NCBI GenBank assembly: GCA_963782475.1
Contig: CAWAJW010000015.1
Span: 310,001-374,000, forward strand
Direction: 5' to 3'
From: CAVQBP01 sp963782475
GTDB lineage: Bacteria; Bacteroidota; Ignavibacteria; Ignavibacteriales; Ignavibacteriaceae
Length of the DNA: 64,000 nucleotides
The notes under the pieces: generated by a model
Databases searched by the model: none
What the model was told of the DNA's origin: nothing
The model's input: the letters and a program-made list of their open reading frames with translations, nothing else
Shown here: piece after piece, positions 35,618 through 48,032 of the stretch
Layout of the letters: the number at the start of each line of letters is the position of its first letter
Position numbering within the stretch: the first letter of the stretch is position 1
Made by a program: the position numbers and the translations under genes

Positions 35618-36895
35618 ATGGCATCTCATATCTCTCTAAAAGGGCTTATTACCAAAGGACAATTTACACTTTACTCCGCTTTAATAGAGAAGTTAACTTT
35701 TTTTATATTTTTTGTTTACCTGGCAAGAAAAACTTCAATAGCAAATTATGGAACTGTTGTAACTGTGTTTGCATTTGCCAATATTTTGGCGAATTTTTTC
35801 GAGTTTGGTTTCGGACCATATTTTCAAAGGGAGGCAGCAGTTAATAATGAAAAGCTTGAAGAAGAATTACAAGCTGCAATTTCCTTCAAAATAACCTCGT
35901 TACCTTTTTTTTTCGCAATTTTAATTAGTTATTTCAATTTTTCGGTTTTTACAGACATAATAACACTTATAATTATCGGACTTACAATTTTTATTTTTTT
36001 TGTCAATTCAATCTTTACAAGCATATGCTATGGCAAGAATTTATATTCAGATTCATTTCGTATCTTCCCATTTTAAGCAGAGTTTTTATAATATTTTTTT
36101 TAATTATTTCCGTATTTACTTTACTCTAATATAAATGTAGTTTTATTTATACTCTTATCAGGGAGCTTGTTACAAGGATATTTGTTAATCAAATATATTG
36201 AATAAACTGCATATGAAGATTATTCCCGGAAAAGATTATATGGAAAGACATCTAAAAAAAATAATGGCTTCATCATTGCCTATTGGATTGGCTATTTCTT
36301 TTGTCTTTGTATATGATAAAGATTGATGTTTTATTAATTGAGAAGATAATTAGTCCTGAAGCAGTAGCTTTTTATGCGTTGCATATTCGATTTATAAGCT
36401 GCCGCAAATATTATCTTCTGTTTTACTTATCCCCTTGTTTTCTGATTTTTCAAGAACTTTTCAAGAAAAAGGAGAATTCTCATTAGGTTTTATAATTAAG
36501 CCTGCTGCGGTATTTATAACAGTTAGTATTGTTATTATTATTGTTGATTAATCTAACGTCGGAATTCCTATTGATAAATATTATATGGATTAAAATATAT
36601 AAGTTCGGCATGGATATTAAATATGCTATGTTTTGCTTTACCCGGTTTATTTCTCGATGAATTAACTGGCACTACCTTATATTCATTAAGAAAAGAAAGA
36701 GGAGTAATGTATTCCCGTTTTTTTTCAGTAATTATCAATATCAGTATTAATCTAATTTTATTAAAAGAAATTGGAATAGAAGGGGCTATAATTGCAACTA
36801 TTGCTGCAGTATATTCAAGTTTCATTATCCAATTTCTTTTATTAATTAAAACTACAAGGAGTTTAGAGAGTAAATTAAGCAGTGTTAATCTATGA
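35618..36895 (+). pseudogene. Wzx-type polysaccharide flippase, frameshifted
   Basis: Consecutive pieces belong to one protein of the MOP/polysaccharide-transport family. The N-terminal piece ISLKGLITKGQFTLYSALIE and YGTVVTVFAFANIL is followed, after frame changes near 36060-36290, by KIDVLLIEKIISPEAVAFYA. Further changes near 36390 and 36480-36620 precede the C-terminal block FLDELTGTTLYSLRKE. In total about 425 residues and 12 helices would be expected. Four or more indels break it. The pieces are conserved in order and spacing, so the damage is recent or an assembly error. Confidence 0.75.
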
Positions 36896-36928
36896 GAAAA
36901 ATAATTATAAATTATAAAACCGTGATAA

Positions 36929-38027
36929 ATGAAAATTGTTTATTTAGGACGGTTTAATCATAAGCCGATTCTTTCCGGCCCTGAAAAATATTCTATCAAT
37001 TTGTTTAATGATATTTCAAAGAAGTTAGAAACAATATTCATAGAATATTATTTTAAGGATTATCATAAAAGCAATTTCCTAACAAGATTATTTGGAAGAG
37101 AGATCATATCCGGTTCACCTGATGTATTACGATTGGGAAATATTAGGCTGTTGCTATATTTATTAAAAAATAAACCCAAAGTAATACATATTTTAACTGC
37201 AGAAAGATTTACTATACCTGTCTATCTTTATAAAACAATATTAAAAAGTAAAATTGTAACTACATTACACAGTGTGCTGCGATATGAGATTCCTAATGAT
37301 CCGTTAAGGAGAAGGAAATTTGGAAAATATAAAGATTATTTTTGGGAAAGATTTGCAATAAAATTTTCGAACATATTAATATTTCTATCAAATCCACAAT
37401 TAGAATTAGCAAAAAAATTTTACAATTTTAATAATAATAAAACTACCATTATTCCGCATGGAGTAGAATCAGAATTCTATAATGCAAATAAAATTTTAGA
37501 TACCAATGAATCAATTAAAATAGTATTTTATAATGGATTGAATGACTCAATTGAGCGAGGCCTTGATTCAATTATTAAAGTACTCAACAAATTAAATAAC
37601 AAAAAAATTAAGCTTTATATTATCGGAAAGAGAAAAAAGATATCAAATGCAGAGTTTTATTATGAACTTGTATCTCCAATGGATAAAAATGAATTAATTA
37701 ACTTTCTAAAAGACAAGCATATTCTATTGAAATCTGAAATAGTTGATTCGTTTTCAATCTTTGGTATAGAATGTATGGCTGCAGGTTTGATAGTAATAGT
37801 GTCTGAAAATGTGGGCATTTCATCTTTTATAAAAAGTGGAGAAAATGGATTTGATATATAATAGCAAGAATACAAGTGAATTTGAAACGATTATAGACAA
37901 TATAATAAATCATAATTATAATTTTCATAAGATTTCGGAAAATGCACGAAAAATTGTGGAAAAATTAAGCTGGGAAAAAATTAGCGACCAATATATTGAC
38001 TTATATGAAAGATTGAATGAAAATTAA
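36929..38027 (+). CDS. GT4-family glycosyltransferase, one frameshift
   Basis: The protein begins MKIVYLGRFNHKPILSGPEKY and has the two-domain GT-B form. A donor-site block follows: IIPHGVESEFY, IVFYNGLNDSIERGLD and VDSFSIFGIECMAAGLIVIV, the E-x7-E-like region. The frame changes at the TATATA stretch near 37856. The protein continues YNSKNTSEFETIIDN to a stop at 38025-38027. Joined it has about 365 residues. The start of the next transferase gene overlaps its end by 11 bases. Confidence 0.8.
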
Positions 38028-39129
38028 AATCTGTCATTTTGTAAATATAATAACTGGTAAATCTGACGGTGTTTTTGCGCACCTAAAAATGATTTTTAAA
38101 TATGTTGATCAGGATAAATTTCAGCAGTATCTGGTATTTCATGGAAATCCGCAGATTGAAGCAGAAGTAGCAAAACTAGGAATTAAAGTCCATGTCATAA
38201 AATCTTTAAATAAAAAATTTTCAATTAAACCATTTATAGAATTTTATTCTTTTGTTAAATCGGAAAATATAGATATTATCCATACTCACTTCTTAAAACC
38301 TTATGTAATAGGCGGATATCGACAATATATTTTTTAAAAGGAAAATGATATTTAATTATCACGGGCTTTTTATTAAGAATAAATATAACAATAAAACCTG
38401 AAAAAGTAATTTATTGGATCTTTCACAGAATAATTACTTTTTACAATTCCGTAAATATTGCTATAGTTCCTTCAATTGCGAGTAAAAATATTTTACTTAA
38501 TGAAACCAGGTTATTTCCTTCAATAGATATTTATTACAATGGCTATGATAAAAATAAATTGTCTGAAGATATTAACCTTGTTAATTATCTTTTGAAACTG
38601 AAAAAATCATATTATTTAATTGCTATAGTAGCGCGGTTAAATTTTGAAAAGAGAATGATCTTGCATTAAAGATTTTGAAAAAGATTTCTGAAACTCATAA
38701 TGATATATCCTTTATTTTTATGGGCGATGGTCCTCTTGAAAAAAGATGAAGCGTTTAGCTAATGATCTCCAAGTAGATGACAAAGTAAAATTTTTAGGAT
38801 ATATACCAAATGCCGGAATTTATTTAAAATATTTTGATCTTTCCTTGTTTACTTCTGATTGGGAGGGAATGCCAATAACTTTATGGGAAGCAATGGCTTC
38901 TTCATTGCCTATTATTGCACCAAATGTCGGTGGAATGAAAGAAATCATTAAGAAAGAAGATTGCGGATTGATTTATTCTACCTGTAACATAGAAGAATGT
39001 GCAAATTTAATAGTTAAATTATTAGCTGATAAAAAAAGACGGGAACAGATGGGTAATAACGGATTTCTTGCTGTAAAAGAAAAATATAACTCCAGAGTTG
39101 TTTCTTTTTTATTGAAAAACTTTATATGA
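38017..39129 (+). pseudogene. GT4-family glycosyltransferase, several frameshifts
   Basis: The N-terminal piece (KIKICHFVNIITGKSDGVFAH, then DIIHTHFLKPYVIGG) reads to 38337. The middle is split near 38335, 38390 and 38650-38745 (GRIVP-like AIVPSIASKNIL and YYLIAIVARLNFEKR remain readable). The C-terminal piece holds the donor site SDWEGMPITLWEAMASSLP. Length of about 370 codons fits a complete GT4 enzyme. It overlaps the preceding GT gene, so the two belong to one operon. Confidence 0.76.
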
Positions 39130-39159
39130 GATTAACTGAAAAGAATTAAAATAATACAA

Positions 39160-40255
39160 ATGTCAAATTCTAAAAATATACTACATATTCCCCTGATTTT
39201 AATTATTCATGTGGTGTAAGTAAGTATGTTTATTCAATATTAAAAGATTATTCCGGGAATGATTCCTATAAATTATTTTTTATTACAAATGGAGGTGATG
39301 CACTTGATAAATTAAAAGAGATCGGAGTAACTCCTTTTATTCTTAAATTTTCTAAAGGCTGGAAAAATATTTTAAATATATTACCAAACTTAAATATATT
39401 AAGGAATTATTGTATTCAAAATAATATAGATATCATCCACACTCACCATCGTTACCCGGAATATTTGTCATATTTATTTCAAAAAAAATAAAATTAAAAA
39501 CAATTTCTACAGTATTGAGTTTAGTAGAGGGGAAAAATAGATTAAGTTTCAAGTCTAATAATTTAATTGCAGTTAGTAAATCTGTTGAAAAAATGTTAAA
39601 GGAAAATTATAATGTCCCTGTAAATAAAATTGTTATGATGTATAATAGTATTAATCCATTAGATATAGCTTATGGGAAAAATAAAGAGGAATTAAGAAAT
39701 AAACTTGGTATACCATTGATGCCAAAATTATTTTATTTATAGGTAGAATTTCAGTGGAATAAGGGGATTGATTTATTAATTGAAGCATTTAATAAAATCA
39801 GTACAACTCCAATAACCTTTTCCTTTTAATTGTTGGTCAAATTTATGAAAAGGATTTAAAATATATATTAAATAATTTAACACCGCAAGTAAAAATATTA
39901 AAACCAGTTAAAAATCCTTATCCATTTTATTCAATTGCTGATATTAGTAGTCTTACCTTCTATAGAAGAACCATTTCCTTATGTAATGCTTGAATCGGGA
40001 TTATTTAAAAAACCTTTTATAGGAGCACGAACCGGCGGTATCGAAGAATTCATTGATGATGGGAAAAATGGTTTGCTTTTTGAAACGCAAAATGTAAATC
40101 AACTAGTTGAAAAAATTAAGTATGTGTTAAACCATCCTAAGGAAGCAAAAATTTTAGGGGAAAATTTATATCTGAAGGTTAAAGAGTACAGTTCTTCAGA
40201 AAAATATTATGCCTCACTTTCAAAAATTTATGATGATTTAATGGTTGATAAATGA
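39160..40255 (+). pseudogene. GT4-family glycosyltransferase, several frameshifts
   Basis: The gene starts MSNSKNILHI. After a shift near 39190 it continues PDFNYSCGVSKYVYSILKDYS and DIIHTHHRYPEY. Another change near 39490 leads to NLIAVSKSVEKMLKENYNV. Changes near 39745 and 39940 lead to LPSIEEPFPYVMLESGLFKK, the E-x7-E donor motif of GT4 enzymes, and GARTGGIEEFIDDG. It ends at 40255, overlapping the WecG/TagA gene by four bases. Confidence 0.76.
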
Positions 40256-40972
40256 TCTTCGATAAAGTAATCAAGAATAATAATGAGGTTTTGGATCTTC
40301 TCCTAAGTTACAAAGATAATTACAACAATCTATTAATTACTTATTTTAATCAGCATTGTTTTAATATCTATAGAACAAATATAAATTATAAAAAAATAAT
40401 TGAAGATAACTTTCATATTTATTTGGATGGTTTCGGGATATATTTTGCGTTAAAAATTTTTAATTATAAGAAAGTCAAAAAATTTAATGCAAGTGATTTG
40501 AATGAAGAAATAATTAAGTACTTAAGTACTCAAAAGAAAAAAATATTTATAGTGGGAGGAAATTTCGCTGATTCACAAATATGCGCTGGTGTTAAAAACG
40601 GGATGAATATTTGCGGTTATCAAAAAGGATATTTTGCTAAACATGAAGTGAATGAAATATTAAATAAAATAGCAGTAATGAATCCGGATGTAATTTTTGT
40701 AGCAATGGGAATTCCTAAGCAGGAATTTTTTGCACTTGAGTTAGCCGAAAAGCTTAAAGGGAAAATAATTATTTGTGCCGGGAATTATTTTGAATTCTAT
40801 TTTGGAAATATTAAAAGAATTCCGAAAAGAATGAAGAAATTTAGGATTAGAGTGGCTTTTTAGATTATTTTCAGAACCGAAGCGACTCTGGAGAAGGTAT
40901 ATAATAGGAATACCCATATTTTCTTTTATTATAATGAAGGAATTTTTTACTAAAATTCTTTCAAAAAAATAA
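40252..40972 (+). CDS. WecG/TagA/CpsF-family glycosyltransferase (GT26), one frameshift
   Basis: The protein carries the family blocks YLDGFGIYFALKIF, IFIVGGNFADSQI and PDVIFVAMGIPKQEFFA, then GNYFEFYFGNIKRIPKRM. The frame breaks near 40850, and RLFSEPKRLWRRYIIG continues in another frame to TAA at 40970-40972. Joined length is about 240 residues, normal for the family. These enzymes transfer UDP-ManNAc-type sugars to a lipid-linked acceptor, often at an early or late step of glycan assembly. It closes the right arm. Confidence 0.82.
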
Positions 40973-41110
40973 CCAACTATTGCTGTTATTTATTATAAGC
41001 TATAATTTAAGGAGAATAAAAGGAGTAATGATTTAAATGTTTTTACCTCGTTTAACATTTAAATATCAACATAAATTATTAAATAATTATTTTGAGAATA
41101 AAATTTAAGA

Positions 41111-44100
41111 TTGAGTAATAATAAATTTTCATTATTTTTTTTAATTTCCTTTTTTTGCGGAGTTATTTTTTCAGCTTCCGTTTCATTATCTCAAATGAAA
41201 CTTCAAAGCACATCCCAAAATAATAATATATTTGCGTTTAAAATTTCTTTTAATGAACAGTTTACATTAACAGATAGCGGTAATAATAAAGTTATGAAAT
41301 TTGTTAATTCGGTAGATGTAAGTAAGCCGGGTTCACCGTCATTACCATCAAAAATAGTATATGTAGCAATTCCGCCTAAAAGTAAAGCAAATATTTCCTT
41401 AATCAGTCAGCAGTATCAAATATATTCAGGCATCAGTTGAAATAAATCCTTCGGTAAATAAGTTAAATGATTCTACCCTTAAATATAAAACCGAGAATTT
41501 AAGAAAGGAATATTTTCAGTCAGATCAATATCCCCAAAGTGAATGTAATATAAAAGGCTATATATGGATAAGAAATTATTATTGTGCGGTAATTGAAATT
41601 AATCCGGTTATATATAATTGGAAGCTAAATCAGGTAAAATTGATGTTAAATGCAACTTTAAATGTGAGTTATAAATAATAAAGTATACCCCATTAATAAA
41701 ACTGCAGAAGGACATTATAATAAAATATTAAAGAAAGTTATACTGAACTATGATTATGCCGGAAGATTTTAGATCTTTTAGAAAACTATTCAGTTATTCT
41801 GATCGACAGGGAATTGGATTAATTACTCGAATGAATATGTAAAACTTGCTGTTCCCTCAGATGGTATTTTCCGGATTAATTACCAAGATTTGATTAATAT
41901 GGTTTGGATCCTTTAAGCATTGATCCGGGTACTATTAAGATATATTGCAAAGGAAAACAAATTCCTTTATTTATAAAATTATAACAACCCGGAATATTTT
42001 CTCAAAATGATTATATAGAGTTTTGGGCACAAAAAAATTATGGATCAAATAATTACAGGCAAATAGTACCGGAAGGGACAGATTATTTAAACTATATGGA
42101 CAGGTATACTGATACTACTTTTATTTGGATGACCTGGGGCAGTCTGAAAGGGAGAAGAGTTGAAATTGATTCTTCCAAAAATTTATCAAGTGTTGATACA
42201 ATTAATACTTATGTAAGTTTCCAGCATTTTGAAAATGATGCAAGACTCTGGTATTATGATCCTGTAGTACCCAGAGTTCAGCTTCCATTTTGGCAGGAAA
42301 ATAAAGTTTGGACATGGTATGTTTTGGGTACTAATGGAACTATTTCCCTTCCATTTCAAACTGAAGATATTGTCCCTAATTCCAATTTTAAAACATATGT
42401 TAGATTAATAAGTAATGGTTCTGATATAACAAATGGAGCACATAAAGTTGGAATAGGGATCAATTCAAAATCTATAAGTGATTCGATCAATTTTAATTAT
42501 AAACAAACAGTTAATTTATTTTCAACTTTTTCGTCGAATCTTCTTGTAAACGGAAGCAACAAACTAAATATTATAGATTTACCTACCGGGGCTTCTTTTC
42601 AGCAGATTTTATTGGATTGGGTTGATATTGAATATGAGAGATATACCAATGCTATTAATGATTCATTATATTTTCAATTCCCAAATATATTATCAAAGAA
42701 AATGAGGGTAATTAAAATTACCAATATTACTGTACCGGATTCGGATTTAATTCTTTATAAGGTAAAACCTGATACTATTAAATTTACCAACTTCTTAATT
42801 ATCCGGTACATCAACTAAAACTCTTACATTTATTGACACAGTTTCCGGCGATGATGCTTATTTCCTAATAGCAAAAAATTTCATAAAATCCCCAAAGTTT
42901 GAAACAAAAAAGAAGTTTATCAATTTAAGAAATAACCAGGAAGGTGCCGATGATATAATCATATCAAATAAAAAATTTTCAAGATCAGCATCAGATTATG
43001 AAAATTTTATAAAAAATAATTATGATGTAAGAACTAAGTTAGTATTTGTTGATGATATATATGATGAATTCTCTTTCGGTTATCCGCAGCCTGAAATCAA
43101 TTAGAAGCTTTCTTTTATATGCAAACCAAAATTGGGTTTCCCCGGTTCCTTCATATTTAACATTGCTTGGAGATGCAAATTATGATTATAAAGATTTATG
43201 GACTCCTGTTCCTTCAGTTAGAAAACAAAATTTAGTTCCTTCTTATGGCTATCCTGTAAGTGATTCATGGTACAGTATGTGGGATTCTAACAGGTGGATA
43301 TCCCGCAAATGTTTACAGGCAGAATCCCGGCAGCAACGATGAACAAGTTTATTTTTATTTAGATAAGTATGGAAAATATCTTAAGCCGTTCTTTTGATGA
43401 ATGGAATAAAACTTTTCTTTTCTTTAGCGGGGGAGATCCGTCTAGTTTCAGGGCAAATAGACCAATTAAAAACTGCGAATGAAAATATTCTTAACCAGTT
43501 TTGTAAAACCAAAGCCAATCGGTGGTTTAAGCGAACATTTTTATAAAACCGATTACTCCTCCGACAAATTTTGGCCCTTATTCTCAAAGTGAAATTCAAA
43601 ATGCAATTGATAATGGAGGATTATTCATTTCTTATATTGGTCATAGCGGGACGCAAACATGGGATAATGGTATTACTGATGTTGATGCATTAAAGAATTC
43701 ATATAAGGATCGTTTCCCTTTAATAACAGATTTCGGCTGTTCAACCGGGAAATTTGCTGAACCTGATGTAAATTGTTTTGGTGAATTATTTCTCGTTGGC
43801 TCAAATAATGGACAAGCAATATGTTATTTAAGTAATGCAAGCTGGGGTTATACTTCAACTTCTATGAATTATCCCTATTATTTTTATGAACAATTGCTTC
43901 GGGATTCAGTATCAAGCGTTGCTGAAGCTCATGTATTGGCAAAAGTGGAGCAATTTCAGCAGAGAGGATATAATGATGTTAACAGAGTATTTGATTACTG
44001 CAATATAATGTTTGGCGATCCTCTTTTAGATTTAAAACTGCCGGCCAAACCAAATCTCGAAATTAAACCAATTGATATTCAACTTCTAAAAAATAATCCT

Positions 44101-46530
44101 TCTGATCAGGATGAGTATCTGCCTGTAAAAATATTTTATCATAATTACGGACTTGTACCAAATGATTCGTTCCGGATTAGCAGTTGAAGATTCATATAAT
44201 AACAAAATAAGTATGGAAGCAATATTTAAAGTCCCGATCCCATTATTGAATGATTCATTAACAGTAAATATTCCGATTAGGAATAAGATCGGAAATCATA
44301 GTTTAACTGTAATGCTGGATAGTGCGAATAGTATCGATGAAATTTATAAAACCGATAATAAGGCATCCGTTAATTTTATTGTTTATTCCATAAATTTTAG
44401 AAGTTTATTTACTGACCAGTATTACAATTCATTTAATGGAATATATCATTCTTTTGAATCCTTCATACAATACTGATACGGCAAATTCCAGATTCGATAT
44501 TCAAATAGATACAACAAGATATTTTATTTCTCCTATTCAATAAGAACAGAAATTGAGAGTCTTTACATCAAGTATTTTGCGCAAGGACTGATTACCTTTG
44601 AAAAGATACTGGTGGCGGGTGAAATTGAAAAATTCATCTTCATGGTCTACTCCTGGTTCCTTTACAAATATTAATTCCAGTTATCAGTGGTTTATAAATA
44701 GTCCTATTGATAGTTAAGTGGAGTTTAATTATTTAAATACAGATTTTAATAGTAATAATAATGCATGGGAACTTTCTAATATAAAGAATGAATTAAAGAT
44801 TTCTTCTGCAGGATCAAGTGATGGGAAATTTGCGTTCAATGCAGTATAATTTACTAGAAAAATTGCCTACAACATATTTTTGGGGAGTTGCAACTGCTCT
44901 AATCGATACACTTACATTAAGACCGTATAGTTTTAAAACATTTGTTTATCCAAATCCCCCGGCAGGCGATTCTTTATTAAAATATTTAAAAAGTTTACCT
45001 CAAGGTACAGTATTGGCAATGGCTATTTGTGATGATGGTGCACAATCTGTATTCGGATATAATGGAGGAACACCTGTTAGAAATGAAATAAAAAATTGGG
45101 GGAGCAAATTCATTGATAGTGTCAGATATAGAGAATCCTGGTGCATTATCGGGAGAAAAGGTGCAGCTGCAGGGTCGGTTCCTGAAGTATATAAAAAACA
45201 ATTTCAGGGAATCGCAATCATTGACACAAGTATAAATGTTCAAAGCGATTCCGGATCGATTCTATTTCCGGAAATTAATAATTCTGCTGAATGGGATAGT
45301 CTGCATATCAATGCTGATATTCCTTCCGGATCTTCATTGAATATAATTCCAGTAGGAATAAAAACTACGGTATTGCCGATACTTTATCTTCTATTATTCT
45401 AAATAAAGGTTATGCTTCAATTAATAATATAGATGCAAAAAAGTATTCGGAAATTAAGCTGTTAGCAGAATTTCATTCAAATCAATCAAAGAATTCTCCT
45501 AAAATAAAATATCTGGAAGTAAAATATAAGTCATTGCCCGAACTCGGCACAAACTATCAAGTGGTTTCTTTATTGAAGGACTCGCTTATATTCGGAGAAA
45601 ATGAAAATCTGCAATTCTATGTTTATAATGTCGGAGGAATCCCCTGCTGATAGTTTTAATGTAAAAGTTGATGTGGTTAATTCCGATAATGTCCATAATA
45701 CTATATTTAAATCATTAGTTGATTCTTTAAACCCAAACAGCAGAAGGCAATTTAATATTGACTACAATACAATTAGTGGAACCGGAGCAGAATCGTTCTA
45801 TATTAGTATTGATCCGGAAAACAAAATCCCTGAACTCTACAAGGATAATAATGTATTCAGCGTTCCTTTCTATGTAAAATCTGATACATCCCATCCTACT
45901 TTAAATGTTACTTTCGACGGTATAAATATAATGGATGGTGATTATATCTCATCAAATCCGAAAATAAAAATTGAGCTTAGCGATAATTCTGCAGTTCCTG
46001 TAACCGATACGTCTGCTGCAAGCATTTTCTTAAACGGCCGCCCTGTTTATTATTCTTTGAATCAAACCAATATATCGTATAACTTTAATGCATCAAATCC
46101 AAAGTATGTTGTTACATATATTCCTAACCTTCAGGATGGGGAATATAATCTTAGAGTTTTAGGAAAAAATTCTAAAGGTGCTGTTGTAGACTCTGTAGGA
46201 TATAATAAATCCTTTACAGTATTGGGTGAACCTAAATTGCTTAACGTCTACAATTATCCAAACCCGTTTTCTAAAGAAACTTATTTTACATTTAAATTGA
46301 CGCAGGTGCCGGATGAATTGAAGATCAGGATCTTTACTGTCGCCGGCAGGCTTGTAAGGGAAATTGAAAAAAAATCTTCCGATTTAAATTATGACTTTAA
46401 TAGAATTTATTGGGATGGGCGTGATCAGGATGGAGACAGGCTTGCGAACGGCGTTTATTTTTATAAAATTACATTAGTAAAAGGGGATAAAAAAGATAAT
46501 GTAGTTCAGAAAATGGCAATTGTCCGGTAG
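41111..46530 (+). pseudogene. gingipain-type (C25) peptidase with T9SS sorting domain, many frameshifts
   Basis: A signal peptide (FSLFFLISFFCGVIFSASVSLS) begins a protein of about 1,800 codons split into at least eight frame segments. The centre has a C25 catalytic domain: WVSPVPSYLTLLGDANYDY, the catalytic His in YIGHSGTQTWDNG (codon at 43642-43644) and the catalytic Cys in TDFGCSTGKFAE (codon 43738-43740). Ig-like and CARDB-like repeats follow. The end is a T9SS type A domain (NVYNYPNPFSKETYF, ANGVYFYKI, VQKMAIVR). It would be secreted across the outer membrane and anchored at or released from the surface. It could be a PorU-like sortase relative, but a cargo protease is as likely. The start is TTG 41111. 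Confidence 0.78.
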
Positions 46531-46551
46531 ATTAAAAAAAGAGGAACTTAT

Positions 46552-47931
46552 ATGGTAAAAAAATTACTTTCAATAATCTTATTATTGTTTTCTGTTACCA
46601 GCTTTGCGCAATACCAGTCGCAGTTTATGGAACAGTTCCCAACACCGTGCCAGGGATATTTCGGCGGAGGAGCAGGTCTGAATTGGATAGATGGTAATCT
46701 TTATTATACATTAAGATTTATGCCTGAAATTTCGTTGGGAAATTTTGGAGCAGGGCTGGATCTTCGTCTCGATTTTGATCAGAATGGAAAATTAAGAAAA
46801 GAAGATTTCAATGAATTTTCTGATTATTTAAGCATTATCAGGTATGTAAGATACGGATTAAAAAATGATCCTGTTTATGTTAAGCTTGGTGCACTTGATT
46901 ATTATACTTTAGGACATGGAAGTATAATGTACCAATACAATAATAGTCCGTCACTTGATGTTAGAAAAATAGGACTTGTCTTTGATGTGGATTTCGGAAA
47001 TTTCGGGTTTGAATCAATATACAGCCAGTTTGGGGAAGCCGGTGTTGTCGGAATTCGCGGGTATGTAAGACCTCTTAAATTTTCAGAAGCCGGAAATATT
47101 CCTATAATTGGGGATTTGGAAGTAGGTGCTACTTACGCCGCAGATTATAATAAGTATGCCGGGGCAGTTTCAGGATTTTATAATTCCAATACCAGAAATA
47201 TTCAGCTTACTTCCGATCAAGGATCAATGAACATTGTAGGGATGGATTTAGGATTCCCGATTGTTTCAACTCCTTTGGCAAAGCTTGTTCTTTACTTAGA
47301 TTATTCAAAGATTATTAATTTCGGCAGCGGTGTAGCTACCGGAGTTCAGTTTACTTCTTCAGGAATGGGTTTGGTTTCTATTTCTGCTAAACTTGAAAGA
47401 AGATTCAATAATAAGCATTATCTTCCATCATATTTTAATTCTCTTTATGAAATTCAAAGATTCAGTGTAGATACTATGTCATCGAATAATCCGGCAATTC
47501 AGAGTAAAGCACAAATACTGGCATCTGATTTTGATCCGGGTAATGGTTATTATGGTGAACTTGGGGTGAATGTAGCCGGGCTGTTTAATATACTGGGAAG
47601 TTATCAAAGACTCGATAAGTATCCCGAAAGCGGGATCCTTCATATAAGCGCTGATATTTCTCCGCAAGATCTTTCGTTTATTGCGCGTGCCGGATATGAT
47701 AAAACAAATATTAAGAATGAAAAGGATCTATTTACGCTGGATGATAGATCTTATCTTTATGCAGAGCTTGGTTATAAACCTTATCCTTTTATGATAGTTT
47801 CAATGGTTTATATATGGACATTTGCTCCGGTTAGGGATCAGAATGATAATATAATTGATTATAAGCCGCAGAAAAGAATAGAGCCGAGAGTTTCTTTTGT
47901 ATTTCCTTTTGATCTCGGATGCGGCAATTAA
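46552..47931 (+). CDS. outer-membrane beta-barrel protein
   Basis: The 459-residue protein has a signal peptide (MVKKLLSIILLLFSVTSFAQ). A long run of amphipathic strands follows, with turns rich in Gly, Asp and Asn and no membrane helix. It ends RVSFVFPFDLGCGN. A GAGG ribosome site precedes ATG 46552 and only 21 bases separate it from the C25 gene, so the two are probably co-transcribed. It is not recognisably PorV (FadL-like), SusC or TonB-dependent. It may help assemble or attach the protease (inference). Confidence 0.72.
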   Translation: MVKKLLSIILLLFSVTSFAQYQSQFMEQFPTPCQGYFGGGAGLNWIDGNLYYTLRFMPEISLGNFGAGLDLRLDFDQNGKLRKEDFNEFSDYLSIIRYVRYGLKNDPVYVKLGALDYYTLGHGSIMYQYNNSPSLDVRKIGLVFDVDFGNFGFESIYSQFGEAGVVGIRGYVRPLKFSEAGNIPIIGDLEVGATYAADYNKYAGAVSGFYNSNTRNIQLTSDQGSMNIVGMDLGFPIVSTPLAKLVLYLDYSKIINFGSGVATGVQFTSSGMGLVSISAKLERRFNNKHYLPSYFNSLYEIQRFSVDTMSSNNPAIQSKAQILASDFDPGNGYYGELGVNVAGLFNILGSYQRLDKYPESGILHISADISPQDLSFIARAGYDKTNIKNEKDLFTLDDRSYLYAELGYKPYPFMIVSMVYIWTFAPVRDQNDNIIDYKPQKRIEPRVSFVFPFDLGCGN

Positions 47932-47963
47932 ACTTTGGTTTTTAATGGAACACGGATTTTTAT

Positions 47964-48023
47964 GATCGTTTATGATTAATTATGAAAGAAGATCATAAAA
48001 AATCATAATTAATCATAAAGATC
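47964..48023. terminator. long dyad between convergent genes
   Basis: Arms TTTATGATTAATTATGA (47969-47985) and TCATAATTAATCATAAA (48003-48019) pair perfectly over 17 bases. An outer GATC/GATC pair is offset by one bulged base. The dyad lies between the ends of the barrel gene and the opposing HAD gene and may stop transcription from both sides. It is AT-rich and lacks long T tracts, so termination strength is uncertain. Confidence 0.5.
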
Positions 48024-48032
48024 AGCGTTCTA

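Noticed and set aside
41111..47931. Naming the pair porU and porV
   Set aside because: The barrel lacks a recognisable FadL/PorV pattern, and the protease has extra repeats and a cargo-type sorting domain.
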